Source: Woeseiaceae bacterium (GTDB lineage Bacteria > Pseudomonadota > Gammaproteobacteria > Steroidobacterales > Woeseiaceae). From it: a stretch of DNA of 64,000 bases. Of the stretch, positions 50,813 to 60,407 are shown one piece after another; position 1 is the stretch's first letter, and each line of letters starts with the position of its first letter. The notes under the pieces were generated by a model. The model was not told the DNA's origin. It saw nothing but the letters and a program-made list of their open reading frames with translations, and did no database searches. Both the position numbers and the translations under genes were made by a program. The stretch covers positions 434,001 to 498,000 of the forward strand of contig JANQLK010000016.1 in NCBI GenBank assembly GCA_028280615.1, given 5' to 3'.

Positions 50813-51487
50813 ATGAATGAGATTAGCATCGCCGATCAGTTTGCCGACCTGGGCCTTGCGACAAGGCCGGTCGAGAACGACAACGCAGATGACCTCGGGC
50901 AGGAGGACTTTCTGACGTTGATGATTGCCCAGTTTCGCAACCAGGATCCATTCGAACCGATGGACAACGGCGAGTTTCTCGGCCAGCTTGCGCAGTTCGG
51001 AACCGTCGACGGCATCGATCAGCTGAATACGGCCTTCGGTGACCTGTCCACGTCGCTCCACAGCGACCAGGCGTTGCGAGCGTCGACGCTCGTCGGTCAC
51101 AGCGTGCTCGCCGACACGGACCGCGGCTACCTGCCGGAGAAGGGCGGAATCGAAGGCGCGATTGAATTGGACTCGAGCGCCACGAACGTCGTCATCGACG
51201 TCAGCGATGCGTCCGGGCAGCTCATCAGGCGCTTCGATCTCGGCCAGCAGCCGCCGGGACTCGTTTCGTTCACGTGGAACGGTCTGACGGAGTCCCGCGA
51301 TCGCGCGGACGCGGGCAATTACTCGTTCTCTGCGCGCGTCCAGCGGGGCGGGTCAGTCGAAAGCGCCCAGACCTTGATTCGTTCGGAAATCGAAAGCGTC
51401 GGCCTCGGCCGTTTCGGTCAGGGCATGACATTGAACCTCGCAGGCGGTGATGCGCTGTCTATGAACCAGGTTCGACGGATTCTGTAG
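50813..51487 (+). CDS. flgD: Flagellar hook-capping protein FlgD
   Basis: A 224-residue scaffold that caps the growing hook. The N-terminal domain has the family signature LGQEDFLTLMIAQFRNQDPFEPMDN, with GQLAQFGTVDGIDQLN. The C-terminal beta domain shows the FLK-type repeat core (GLVSFTWNGL, RADAGNYSFSARVQ). TGAGGACACC precedes the ATG by a few bases. It is between flgC and flgE as expected. Confidence 0.95.
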   Translation: MNEISIADQFADLGLATRPVENDNADDLGQEDFLTLMIAQFRNQDPFEPMDNGEFLGQLAQFGTVDGIDQLNTAFGDLSTSLHSDQALRASTLVGHSVLADTDRGYLPEKGGIEGAIELDSSATNVVIDVSDASGQLIRRFDLGQQPPGLVSFTWNGLTESRDRADAGNYSFSARVQRGGSVESAQTLIRSEIESVGLGRFGQGMTLNLAGGDALSMNQVRRIL

Positions 51488-51514
51488 TCAATCACATCAG
51501 CAGGAGAGATTCTT

Positions 51515-52732
51515 ATGACATTTGCAATTGCACTCAGCGGCCTGAACGCGGCTTCCTCTGACCTCGAAGTGACGGCGAACAACATTGCCAATGTGAACAC
51601 CACGGGGTTCAAGGGATCTCGCGCCGAGTTTGCGGAGGTATTCGCGGTCGGTACCCAGAGCGTCAGCTCGAATGCCTCGGGCAGCGGTGTGAAGGTCTCG
51701 CGTATCGCCCAGCAATTCAGCCAGGGCAACGTCGACTTCACGGACAACGCCCTGGATCTGGCCATTGGCGGCGAAGGATTCTTCGTCCTCAGTGACAATG
51801 GCGCGCGTAGCTATACCCGGGCGGGCGCGTTCAGCGTCGACGCCAACGGCTTCGTGGTGAACGCCCAGGGGAATCGTCTGCAGGCGTATCCGGCAGCCGG
51901 CAATGGCCTGTTCAACACCGGCACGCCGACGGACCTCCTGTTGACGACCGGGGCGAGCCCACCGCGTGCGACGACGGCGGCGGACATGGGCCTCAATTTG
52001 CCGGCCGACGCGGCCGTGCCGATCAATCCCGTGTTCGACGCGGCCGACCCGTCTACGTTCAACCACACGGCGTCGGTATCCATCTACGATTCCCTGGGCG
52101 CAGCGCATACCGCAACCTTTTACTTCATCAAGGATCCCGCGGTGAATACCTGGACGACGCGCGTGCAGATCGCCGGCAACGACGTAGGCGGACCTACGCC
52201 GATCGTCTTCAGTTCCGACGGCACGCTGAGCACGCCCGTCGGCGGCCAGCTTCCGCTGCCCGCCTACAACCCGGGGACCGGCGCTCAAGACATCAACCTG
52301 ACGTTGAACTTCCTCAATACGACGCAGTTCGGCGACGCGTTCGGCGTCAATTCACTGTCGCAGGACGGGTATACGACGGGTCGGCTGACCGGTGTCGCGG
52401 TCGATCCGACCGGCATCGTGGCAGCCCGATTCACGAACGGCCAGTCAACGCAGTTGGGCAAGCTCGCACTGGCTAACTTCGCGAGCCCTCAGGGACTGCA
52501 GCAGATCGGCAATACGACCTGGGGCGAGTCGTCATCGTCGGGCGATGCGCTACTGGGCGAGGCGGCCACGGCTTCCTTCGGCTCGATCCAGTCCGGCGCG
52601 CTCGAGGCATCCAACGTGGACCTCACGGCGCAGCTCGTCAGCATGATCACATCTCAGCGTAACTTCCAGGCGAATGCCCAGGCGATCGAAACCGCCGACG
52701 CCGTCACGCAGACCGTGATCAACATCCGCTAA
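51515..52732 (+). CDS. flgE: Flagellar hook protein FlgE
   Basis: A 405-residue hook subunit: N-terminal axial segment [38 protein letters not shown], a middle FlgE D2 domain with the SVSIYDSLGAAHTATFYFIKD region, and the C-terminal SNVDLTAQLVSMITSQRNFQANAQAI. Length is typical of gammaproteobacterial FlgE. CAGGAGAG lies eight to ten bases before the ATG. Confidence 0.95.
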   Translation: MTFAIALSGLNAASSDLEVTANNIANVNTTGFKGSRAEFAEVFAVGTQSVSSNASGSGVKVSRIAQQFSQGNVDFTDNALDLAIGGEGFFVLSDNGARSYTRAGAFSVDANGFVVNAQGNRLQAYPAAGNGLFNTGTPTDLLLTTGASPPRATTAADMGLNLPADAAVPINPVFDAADPSTFNHTASVSIYDSLGAAHTATFYFIKDPAVNTWTTRVQIAGNDVGGPTPIVFSSDGTLSTPVGGQLPLPAYNPGTGAQDINLTLNFLNTTQFGDAFGVNSLSQDGYTTGRLTGVAVDPTGIVAARFTNGQSTQLGKLALANFASPQGLQQIGNTTWGESSSSGDALLGEAATASFGSIQSGALEASNVDLTAQLVSMITSQRNFQANAQAIETADAVTQTVINIR

Positions 52733-52757
52733 TCGGTAGAACGAACGGGAGCACGAC

Positions 52758-53498
52758 GTGGACGAGGCCGTATACCTGGCAATGACCGGCGCCAAGCAGG
52801 TCGAGTACGCCCAGGCGATCAACAGCAACAACCTGGCGAACGCGAGTACGACGGGTTTTCGCGCCGACCTGCACGCGTTCAGCTCCGTGCCGATCCAGGG
52901 TCCCGGCGTCGATTCGCGCGTCAACGCGGTCGTGGACTCCTACGGCACCGACCTGACGACGGGACCTGTCGCCAGCACCGGTCGCGCTCTCGATGTAGCC
53001 ATCGAGGGAGACGGTTACATCGCGGTACAGGCGCCCGATGGCACTGAGGCCTATACGCGCGCGGGCGATCTCAGAATCGATGCCGGCGGCCTTCTGAGCA
53101 CGGGAGCCGGTCACCTCGTCCTGGGAGACGGGGGGCCGGTTGCCATCCCGCCGAGTTCGAGTATCGCGATTGGCACGGATGGCACGGTGTCGGTCCGGCC
53201 CCTGGGTCAGGGGCCGGAAGTCCTGGCCATCGTCGACCGCTTGAAGCTCGTCAAGCCCGATGAGTCGAGTCTCGCCAAGGGCGATGACGGTCTGCTGCGC
53301 CTGCCCGACGGCGAAACGGCGCCGGCGGACGCGGCGGTTCGCCTCGTTTCGGGCGCGCTCGAACAGAGCAATGTCAACGTGGCGAAGACGTTGGTCAACA
53401 TGATCGAGCTGGCCCGCCAGTACGAGATGCAGATCAACACGATTCGAAACGCAAAAGAGAACGCCGATGCTGCGGCGGAGCTCCTGAACCTGAACTGA
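52758..53498 (+). CDS. flgF: Flagellar basal-body rod protein FlgF
   Basis: A 246-residue proximal rod protein starting with GTG (GGGAGCACGAC upstream). It has [34 protein letters not shown] at the N-terminus and [24 protein letters not shown] near the C-terminus. The [12 protein letters not shown] motif is conserved. FlgG follows after 14 bases. Confidence 0.94.
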   Translation: MDEAVYLAMTGAKQVEYAQAINSNNLANASTTGFRADLHAFSSVPIQGPGVDSRVNAVVDSYGTDLTTGPVASTGRALDVAIEGDGYIAVQAPDGTEAYTRAGDLRIDAGGLLSTGAGHLVLGDGGPVAIPPSSSIAIGTDGTVSVRPLGQGPEVLAIVDRLKLVKPDESSLAKGDDGLLRLPDGETAPADAAVRLVSGALEQSNVNVAKTLVNMIELARQYEMQINTIRNAKENADAAAELLNLN

Positions 53499-53512
53499 TA
53501 GGAGGCCGGGAC

Positions 53513-54298
53513 ATGAACCAGGCACTATGGGCCGCGAAGACGGGCCTCGACGCACAACAAACCCGAATGGCGGTCGTTTCCAACAACCTCGCCAACGTCA
53601 ATACGACGGGATTCAAGCAGGGTAGGGCCGTCTTCGAGGACCTCCTGTACCAGAACGTCCGCCAGGCGGGCGCACAGTCGTCCCAGGACACGCAATTGCC
53701 GACGGGCCTGAGTCTCGGTACCGGCGTTCGCATCGTCGCCACTGAGAAGCTGTTTACACAGGGCAGTATCGTGCAGACGGGCAACGCGCTGGACGTGGCG
53801 ATAAGTGGCCGCGGTTTCCTGCCGGTCCTGCTCCCGGACGGTTCACTGGCCTACACGCGAGACGGGAGCTTCAAGCTGAACGCGCAAGGTGAGCTCGTAA
53901 CGTCAAACGGCTACATCGTACAACCCGGGATAACGATCCCCGAGGGCGCTCAGTCGATCACGATCGGTGTGGATGGCATCGTTTCGGTACGCATTGCCGG
54001 GCAGACGGAGCCTTCGCAAGTGGGCAACCTCGAACTCGTCGATTTCATCAATCCGACCGGACTGGAACCCATGGGTGAAAATCTCTACCTGGAGACCGCT
54101 TCGAGTGGAACGGCGCAGCCGGGGACGCCCGCGCAACAGGGTCTGGGTCAGCTGACCCAGGGCGCGCTGGAGGGCTCGAACGTCAACGTCGTATCGGAAC
54201 TGGTCAACATGATCGAGACGCAACGTGCCTACGAGATGAACTCCAAAGCGATATCCACCAACGACCAGATGATGCAGTACCTGAACAACAACCTGTAA
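53513..54298 (+). CDS. flgG: Flagellar distal rod protein FlgG
   Basis: A 261-residue distal rod protein, the standard length. It has the N-terminal [36 protein letters not shown], the family's [22 protein letters not shown], and the C-terminal [26 protein letters not shown]. The run of GGAGG at 53502 places a strong ribosome-binding site before the ATG. Confidence 0.96.
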   Translation: MNQALWAAKTGLDAQQTRMAVVSNNLANVNTTGFKQGRAVFEDLLYQNVRQAGAQSSQDTQLPTGLSLGTGVRIVATEKLFTQGSIVQTGNALDVAISGRGFLPVLLPDGSLAYTRDGSFKLNAQGELVTSNGYIVQPGITIPEGAQSITIGVDGIVSVRIAGQTEPSQVGNLELVDFINPTGLEPMGENLYLETASSGTAQPGTPAQQGLGQLTQGALEGSNVNVVSELVNMIETQRAYEMNSKAISTNDQMMQYLNNNL

Positions 54299-54310
54299 CG
54301 GACACCTGAA

Positions 54311-54991
54311 ATGACGACAATCAAACGAGACCGGCTGCTGCTCCTGGCGTCCCTACTGATCGTGTCCGGTTGTTCATCGACGCCAACGGTCGTGGCGGAC
54401 TACGACGCTCCGGCCCCGATCCCGGTGACCGGAGTGGCGAACACGGGCGGCGCCATCTACGCCGCCGGCACCGACATCCGGCTTTTCGAGGACCTGCGGG
54501 CGGGGCGCGCCGGCGACATCCTGACAGTAAGGCTCATCGAGGCAACCAGCGCCTCGAAGAGCGCCAACACGTCGACGTCCAAGTCGTCGTCCGCGACGCT
54601 CGCAAACCCGACGTTTCTGGGCAGGCCCGTTACACGCAACGGCATGCCATTGCTCGACGGCAGCCTGAGCGGCGACTCGAGCTTCGATGGTGCCGGGTCG
54701 AGCAACCAGAGCAACAGCCTGCAAGGCGACATCACGGTTACGGTCGTCGAACGCTATCCCAATGGCAACCTGAGAATTCGCGGCGAGAAGTGGGTCACGC
54801 TCAATCAGGGGCGGGAGTTCATTCGCCTGGACGGCACCATCCGGCCGTTCGACATAGAACCGGACAATTCAGTTGCGTCGACCAAGATCGCCGACGCGAA
54901 AATCACTTACAGCAGCAAGGGAGCACTCGCGGATGCCAATCGAATGGGATTGTTTGCACGCTTCTTCAATTCGGTGCTGTCTGGCTTCTGA
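54311..54991 (+). CDS. flgH: Flagellar L-ring lipoprotein FlgH
   Basis: A 226-residue outer-membrane lipoprotein that forms the L ring. A signal peptide ends in lipobox IVSGC. The family signature [21 protein letters not shown] is at about residues 55-75, and the C-terminal [16 protein letters not shown] and [16 protein letters not shown] are conserved. It precedes flgI by 13 bases. Confidence 0.95.
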   Translation: MTTIKRDRLLLLASLLIVSGCSSTPTVVADYDAPAPIPVTGVANTGGAIYAAGTDIRLFEDLRAGRAGDILTVRLIEATSASKSANTSTSKSSSATLANPTFLGRPVTRNGMPLLDGSLSGDSSFDGAGSSNQSNSLQGDITVTVVERYPNGNLRIRGEKWVTLNQGREFIRLDGTIRPFDIEPDNSVASTKIADAKITYSSKGALADANRMGLFARFFNSVLSGF

Positions 54992-55004
54992 CGGGGACAT
55001 TCGA

Positions 55005-56126
55005 GTGAACAAGTTACGTACGATGAGACTGCTTTCGGCCGCACTGCTGGTCGTAACCGGCGCACAGCCGGTCCTGGCGGAACGCGTCAAGGACCTGGCC
55101 GCCGTCGCGGGCGTGCGCTCCAATCAACTTGTCGGCTATGGCCTGGTCGTCGGGCTCGACGGAACCGGAGACCAGACCAACCAGACGCCGTTCACGATTC
55201 AGAGCATAAGAAACATGCTCACGCAATTCGGCGTCATCGTGCCGCCGGGAGTCAACCCGCAGCTCAGAAACGTGGCGGCGGTGACCGTGCACGCGGAGCT
55301 GCCGGCGTTCTCGAAGCCCGGCCAGAGCATCGACGTCACCGTCTCCTCGATCGGTAACGCCAAGAGCCTGCGCGGTGGCAGCCTGTTGCTTGCTCCGCTG
55401 CGCGGTGCTGACGGTAACGTCTATGCGCTCGCGCAGGGCAACCTGATCGTCAGCGGATTCGGTGCCTCCGCGGCCGATGGGTCGAGAGTCACCGTGAACG
55501 TGCCGAGCACCGGCCGTATTCCCAACGGCGCAACGGTGGAGCGGAGCGTGCCCAGCGATTTCAATACGAACGAGCACATCCTGCTGAATCTTCACATGCC
55601 TGACTTCACGACGGCACACCGTCTCGCCGAGTCGATCAATGCGTCGATCGGCGAAGGCAGCGCCGAAGCCCTGGATGCGGTTTCCGTGCGTGTTATCGCG
55701 CCGGCGTCACCGTCGCAGCGGACGGCTTATCTTGCGCACCTCGAAAACCTCGACGTAGAGCCGGGCAGCGTGTCGGCCAAGGTCATCATCAACTCGCGAA
55801 CGGGCACCGTCGTGATCGGATCCAACGTACAGGTGACGCCGGCGGCCGTATCCCATGGCTCTCTCGTAGTTACGATCAGCGAGAGACCGTTCGCGAGCCA
55901 GCCCGTGGCTCCATTCGGCGGGACGGGCGACACCGTCGTTCTGCCCGACTCGGAGATCGAGGTCACGGAAAACGGAAGCAAAATGTTCCTGTTCGCACCG
56001 GGCACGGATCTCAACGAGATCGTGCAGGCCGTCAATCGGGTCGGAGCGGCGCCGGGTGACCTGGTTGCCATACTCGAAGCCCTGAAACAGGCCGGCTCGC
56101 TGCGCGCCGAACTCATCGTGATCTGA
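55005..56126 (+). CDS. flgI: Flagellar P-ring protein FlgI
   Basis: A 373-residue periplasmic P-ring subunit. The signal peptide is followed by [33 protein letters not shown], the family N-terminus, and the C-terminal [38 protein letters not shown]. The start GTG at 55005 has GGGGA about eight bases before it; the ATG at 55023 would shorten the signal peptide by six residues and is possible. Length agrees with the usual 365-375. Confidence 0.93.
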   Translation: MNKLRTMRLLSAALLVVTGAQPVLAERVKDLAAVAGVRSNQLVGYGLVVGLDGTGDQTNQTPFTIQSIRNMLTQFGVIVPPGVNPQLRNVAAVTVHAELPAFSKPGQSIDVTVSSIGNAKSLRGGSLLLAPLRGADGNVYALAQGNLIVSGFGASAADGSRVTVNVPSTGRIPNGATVERSVPSDFNTNEHILLNLHMPDFTTAHRLAESINASIGEGSAEALDAVSVRVIAPASPSQRTAYLAHLENLDVEPGSVSAKVIINSRTGTVVIGSNVQVTPAAVSHGSLVVTISERPFASQPVAPFGGTGDTVVLPDSEIEVTENGSKMFLFAPGTDLNEIVQAVNRVGAAPGDLVAILEALKQAGSLRAELIVI

Positions 56127-56142
56127 TTCGGGGCGGACGCTC

Positions 56143-57117
56143 GTGACGGCAGCCATCACCGACTTCAGCCAGTTCAGTCGCATGCGGCAGAATGCCGACG
56201 CGAAAGATCCCGCCGTACTGCGGGAAGTCGCCGGTCAGTTCGAGTCGCTGTTTCTCGAGATACTCTTGAAGGATATGCGCAGTGCCAGCCTCGGCAATCC
56301 GCTGTTCGGAAACAGCAGCCAGCACGACATGTATCGGGAGATGCTCGACAAACAGCTCGCCGTCGAGATGTCGCGAGACAAAGGGATCGGGCTCGCCGAC
56401 CTGCTCGTTCGCCAACTGGGCGGCGACGATGTGTCGTTCGACCCGTCCACGACGGAGATTCCGCTGCAAACGGACACGATTGCGCGCCGCTACCGGCCGG
56501 CGCTTCCTGATCCGGGCATTGGCCGGATTGCGCCAGCCGATCGCACTCAGGATCCGGTTCCGGCTTCCGGACCCCGCGTAGACTGGAGTGATCGGCGCGA
56601 CTTCATCCGGGACGTCTGGCCGCACGCCGAACGCGCGGGCCGGTCGCTCGGTATAGCGCCGCAGCTATTGCTTGCGCAGGCGACGCTGGAAACGGGGTGG
56701 GGACAACACGTCATGCAACGCCGCGACGGAAGCAGCAGCCTGAATCTGTTCGGCATCAAGGCGGGCAGCGACTGGCAGTCTGCGAGCGTTTCGCGACCCA
56801 CGCTGGAGTACCGTGACGGCATCGCGCAAAAAGAGATGGCAAGATTTCGGGCCTATCCCGATCTTGCGGCCGTATTCGACGACTACGCCGAGTTTCTGAC
56901 CGCGAGTCCCCGCTACTCGGCCGTGCTTGGCAGCGGCGACAACGCGAGTCGTTTCGCCGAAGCGCTGCAAAGCGCGGGTTACGCCACGGATCCCGAGTAC
57001 GCAACCAAAATCAAGCGCGTCGCGCAGAGTGCCGAGCTCAATGAACTGGTCGAAGGCGTAAAGAAATCGCCCGTGTTGCCGAAAACCCCTGAAATGGCGC
57101 GGACCCTTGGTCTGTGA
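56143..57117 (+). CDS. flgJ: Flagellar rod-capping muramidase FlgJ
   Basis: A 324-residue two-part protein. The N-terminal rod-cap region (VAGQFESLFLEILLKDMRSAS) is joined by a linker to a C-terminal glucosaminidase domain with the catalytic Glu in LLAQATLETGWGQHV and the NLFGIKAG signature. It opens the peptidoglycan layer for the rod. The start is GTG at 56143 with GGGGCGG upstream. The two-domain form is normal for gammaproteobacteria. Confidence 0.94.
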   Translation: MTAAITDFSQFSRMRQNADAKDPAVLREVAGQFESLFLEILLKDMRSASLGNPLFGNSSQHDMYREMLDKQLAVEMSRDKGIGLADLLVRQLGGDDVSFDPSTTEIPLQTDTIARRYRPALPDPGIGRIAPADRTQDPVPASGPRVDWSDRRDFIRDVWPHAERAGRSLGIAPQLLLAQATLETGWGQHVMQRRDGSSSLNLFGIKAGSDWQSASVSRPTLEYRDGIAQKEMARFRAYPDLAAVFDDYAEFLTASPRYSAVLGSGDNASRFAEALQSAGYATDPEYATKIKRVAQSAELNELVEGVKKSPVLPKTPEMARTLGL

Positions 57118-57132
57118 CGCCGGAGTACACCC

Positions 57133-59022
57133 ATGTCTGACCTATTGACGACCAGCGTGACCGGAATGATTGCATTCCAGCGCGCCATGGACGTGACTGG
57201 CCACAACATCGCCAACGCGAACACGCCGGGGTACAGCCGGCAAGTCGCCGAGTTCGCTACGATGCCCGGACAAGGCTCGGGCAACGGCTTCATCGGTAGC
57301 GGCGTGCAGATCTCGACGATTCGGCGAATCTACGATTCGCTGCTCGCCACTCAGCTGCAGGAAGCCTCGTCCGGACAGGGCCGTCTCGACGTGATGAGCA
57401 GCCTGGCGAGTCAACTCGACGGTCTGCTGGCCAATCCGGACACGGGTTTCAGCCCCGCGCTGCAGAGCTTCTTCAATTCAGTGCAGGACGTCGCCAACGA
57501 CCCTGCGTCCCTGTCGGCCCGCGAGGCGCTGCTCGGAGAAGCCGACGGGCTCGTGCAACGTGTGCAGGGCATCGATCAGCGCCTGCGCCAGATAGACGAC
57601 GAAGTCAATGGCCGCATTCGTCAGTCGATTGAGGACATCAACCGCATCGCGGGTTCCATCGCTTCCGTCAACGACCGTATCGTCCTGGCGCAGGGACGAA
57701 CGGGCCAGCCGCCGAACGATCTTCTGGACCAGCGCGATGGACTGATTCGCCAATTGTCGGCTGAGATTTCGCTGACGACGGTGCCACAGGACGACGGCTC
57801 GTTGAACGTGTTCGTCGGGTCGGGGCAAACGCTCGTCATAGGGAATCAATCGCGGTCGCTGGGCGTCAGGCCGAACGAATACGAGCCGACGAGGCTGGAG
57901 GTCGTGTACCGTGACCTCGGCAGTGACGCGCCGCTGGGCACGGGCCTGACGGGCGGTTCGCTCGGTGGTTTGCTGGAGTTTCGCTCCCAGGTGCTGGACG
58001 TGGCGAGAAACTCCCTGGGTAAGACGGCTCTGGCGATGGCGACGGCGTTCAACGACCAGCACGCAAGAGGCATGGATTTGCGCGGCCAGCTCGGCGGCGA
58101 GTTCTTCGGCCTGAATCCGCCGACGGTGCGCGAATCGGCCGGCAACACGGGCACAGCAACGGTTACCGCGGATATCGCCGATCTCGGTGCGCTGACCGGT
58201 GGGGAGTACCTTCTCGACTACGACGGTGTAACGTATTCACTTCGGGACGCAACGAGCAATCAGGCGATTGCGATGACCGGCAGCGGCACGGTCGCCGATC
58301 CGTTCGTGGCAGACGGCGTAAGCATCGTCGTGTCGGGTGCGGCCGCCGCCGGGGACCAGTTCCTGGTGCGCCCGACGCGCGACACGGTCAGCGGTTTGCG
58401 CGTCTCGGCGCCGGACTCACAGTCCGTTGCCATGGCTGCGCCGACCCGCACGCGAACGGGGGATGCAAACCTCGGCGATGCCACGATTACCCAGACCGAG
58501 ATCATCGACTACACGGACCCGAATCTGACGAATACTTCCGTGATCAGCTTCATCAACGCGACGACGTACAGTATCAACGGCGCAGGCTCATTCGCCTACA
58601 CCAGCGGCGACCCGATTACGATCAACGGCAGTCGGTTCACGATCGCGGGCACACCCGAGGCCGGCGACGAGTTCACCGTCGAGGCGAATCTCGGCGGTAG
58701 CGGCGACAACCGAAACGGGCTATTGCTCAGCAGTGTTCAGTCGAACGGTATTCTCGACGGCGGCACGGCGAGCATCAACGACAACTACGGGCAGCTCGTG
58801 ACGGACGTTGGTGCGGCAGCCAACCAGATCGACGCGAACCTGAGTGCGCAGAACGTGATCCTCGCGAGCATCGAGGACACGATTTCGTCAAAATCCGGCG
58901 TGAACCTCGACGAGGAGGCGGCAAAACTGCTGCGGTTTCAGCAGGCATACCAGGCGGCCGCGCAGGTCGTAAGCGTCACGAGCACGCTATTCGATACGCT
59001 GATTGCGGCAGTGAGGCGTTGA
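57133..59022 (+). CDS. flgK: Flagellar hook-associated protein FlgK
   Basis: A 629-residue HAP1 protein at the hook-filament junction. It has the N-terminal SVTGMIAFQRAMDVTGHNIANANTPGYSRQ and, at the C-terminus, NLDEEAAKLLRFQQAYQAAAQVV. The middle region holds two copies of a beta module ending in G-P/A-A-GD-QF or GDEF (around residues 400 and 510). The gene ends three bases before flgL. Confidence 0.94.
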   Translation: MSDLLTTSVTGMIAFQRAMDVTGHNIANANTPGYSRQVAEFATMPGQGSGNGFIGSGVQISTIRRIYDSLLATQLQEASSGQGRLDVMSSLASQLDGLLANPDTGFSPALQSFFNSVQDVANDPASLSAREALLGEADGLVQRVQGIDQRLRQIDDEVNGRIRQSIEDINRIAGSIASVNDRIVLAQGRTGQPPNDLLDQRDGLIRQLSAEISLTTVPQDDGSLNVFVGSGQTLVIGNQSRSLGVRPNEYEPTRLEVVYRDLGSDAPLGTGLTGGSLGGLLEFRSQVLDVARNSLGKTALAMATAFNDQHARGMDLRGQLGGEFFGLNPPTVRESAGNTGTATVTADIADLGALTGGEYLLDYDGVTYSLRDATSNQAIAMTGSGTVADPFVADGVSIVVSGAAAAGDQFLVRPTRDTVSGLRVSAPDSQSVAMAAPTRTRTGDANLGDATITQTEIIDYTDPNLTNTSVISFINATTYSINGAGSFAYTSGDPITINGSRFTIAGTPEAGDEFTVEANLGGSGDNRNGLLLSSVQSNGILDGGTASINDNYGQLVTDVGAAANQIDANLSAQNVILASIEDTISSKSGVNLDEEAAKLLRFQQAYQAAAQVVSVTSTLFDTLIAAVRR

Positions 59023-59025
59023 CGA

Positions 59026-60219
59026 ATGCGTGTTTCGACGTTCGGCTCCTATCTGCAAGGCGTAAGGCTGCTACAGGAGTTGCAGTCGACGCTCACCGAG
59101 ACCCAGGTCCAGGTGGCCACGGGCAAGCGCCTGTTGAGACCATCCGACGACCCGATCGCGGCGGCTCGGTCGCTGGGATTCCGGGAGTCGATCGGACGCC
59201 TCGAGCAGTTCGATCGCAACAGCAACACGGCGAGGGCGCGCCTGGAACAAGAGGAGTCGGCGCTGCAGTCCGTGACCAACGTATTGCAGCGCGTGCGCGA
59301 GCTGGCGATCCGCGCCAACAACGCCACCGAGACGAAGTCATCGCGCCGCCAGGTTGCAGTCGAACTCGAGCAGTTGCTGGCCGACCTCGTGCAGCTCGGA
59401 AACCAGAGAGACGGCAACGGCCGCTACCTGTTTGCCGGCACCAAGGACGGTTCGGTACCGGTTTCGAACAGTCCCTCTGGCTTTATCTACAATGGTGACG
59501 AAGGCCAGCGGCTCATTCAGATCGGTGAGGCGAGGCAGGTCTATGACGGCGATTCGGGCGCGGAAGTATTCTTCAACATCAAGAACGGCAACGGAGTATT
59601 TCGAACGACGCCCAGTCCGGCAAACCTCGGTACGGGGGTCCTGGAGCTCGGCAACGTCATCGATCCTTCATCCTACGACAAGAGGACCTATACGCTCAGA
59701 TTTCTCGATCCGGACAACTACGAGGTCGTGGACCCGGGCGGCATAGTAATCACGTCGGGACCCTACACGGCCGGCCAGACTGTCCAGTTCCAGGGCATCG
59801 AATTCACGCTGTCGGGTGCACCCGAGACCGGCGATGAGTTCGTCATAGAGCCCAGCATCAACCAGAGCATGTTTCAGACCGTCCAGAACATGATCGACGT
59901 ACTGGATACGGCTGTTGCCAGCGACGAGTCGCAGGCGGCCCTCGTGAACCGCATGAATCTCAGTATTCAGGAAGTCGACCTGGCGATCGAAAACGTGGGC
60001 GACATCCGCACGCAGATCGGCATTCGCCTGTCGGCCATCGAGTCGCAGACTGACGGCAACAGTGCGTCGGCGCTGCTCGCGAAGCAGGCGATCTCCGAAC
60101 TCGAAGACCTGGACTACGCGGAGGCGCTGTCGCGGCTCAGTCTGCAGGTGACCAACCTCGAGGCGGCACAGCGGTCCTTCGCCGCAACGCAGCAGCTGTC
60201 GTTGTTCGACTATATCTAG
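59026..60219 (+). CDS. flgL: Flagellar hook-associated protein FlgL
   Basis: A 397-residue HAP3 protein with flagellin-like ends: RVSTFGSYLQGVRLLQELQSTLTETQVQVATGKRLLRPSDDP at the start, and the C-terminal ISELEDLDYAEALSRLSLQVTNLEAAQRSFAATQQLSLFDYI. A beta module near residue 255 (GIEFTLSGAPETGDEFVI) is like those of FlgK. Length is in the usual range of about 300-420. It is the last gene before the sigma-28 promoter of fliC. Confidence 0.94.
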   Translation: MRVSTFGSYLQGVRLLQELQSTLTETQVQVATGKRLLRPSDDPIAAARSLGFRESIGRLEQFDRNSNTARARLEQEESALQSVTNVLQRVRELAIRANNATETKSSRRQVAVELEQLLADLVQLGNQRDGNGRYLFAGTKDGSVPVSNSPSGFIYNGDEGQRLIQIGEARQVYDGDSGAEVFFNIKNGNGVFRTTPSPANLGTGVLELGNVIDPSSYDKRTYTLRFLDPDNYEVVDPGGIVITSGPYTAGQTVQFQGIEFTLSGAPETGDEFVIEPSINQSMFQTVQNMIDVLDTAVASDESQAALVNRMNLSIQEVDLAIENVGDIRTQIGIRLSAIESQTDGNSASALLAKQAISELEDLDYAEALSRLSLQVTNLEAAQRSFAATQQLSLFDYI

Positions 60220-60285
60220 AAGCGGTCTCCCCGCAGCAAGATACCGGAACGGCGTCACATTTTGCCGAATTCGGGGATTCCAGCC

Positions 60286-60312
60286 TCAAGGTTTCAGAGC
60301 TTCTACCGATAA
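60286..60312 (+). promoter_or_regulatory. Sigma-28 (FliA) promoter of fliC
   Basis: -35 TCAAGGTT (60286-60293, 6 of 8 to TAAAGTTT), an 11-base spacer and -10 ACCGATAA (60305-60312, 7 of 8). It leaves a leader of about 90 bases before the fliC ATG, with TAGGAGTTAG as ribosome-binding site. Confidence 0.8.
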
Positions 60313-60407
60313 CTCCTGTGGACGGCGGTCTTGAACGCGTTGTTTCGGATTCGTCGCAAGCTCCGGAAGCAACTAGCGGACCGGGTATTCACACTTAGGA
60401 GTTAGAA

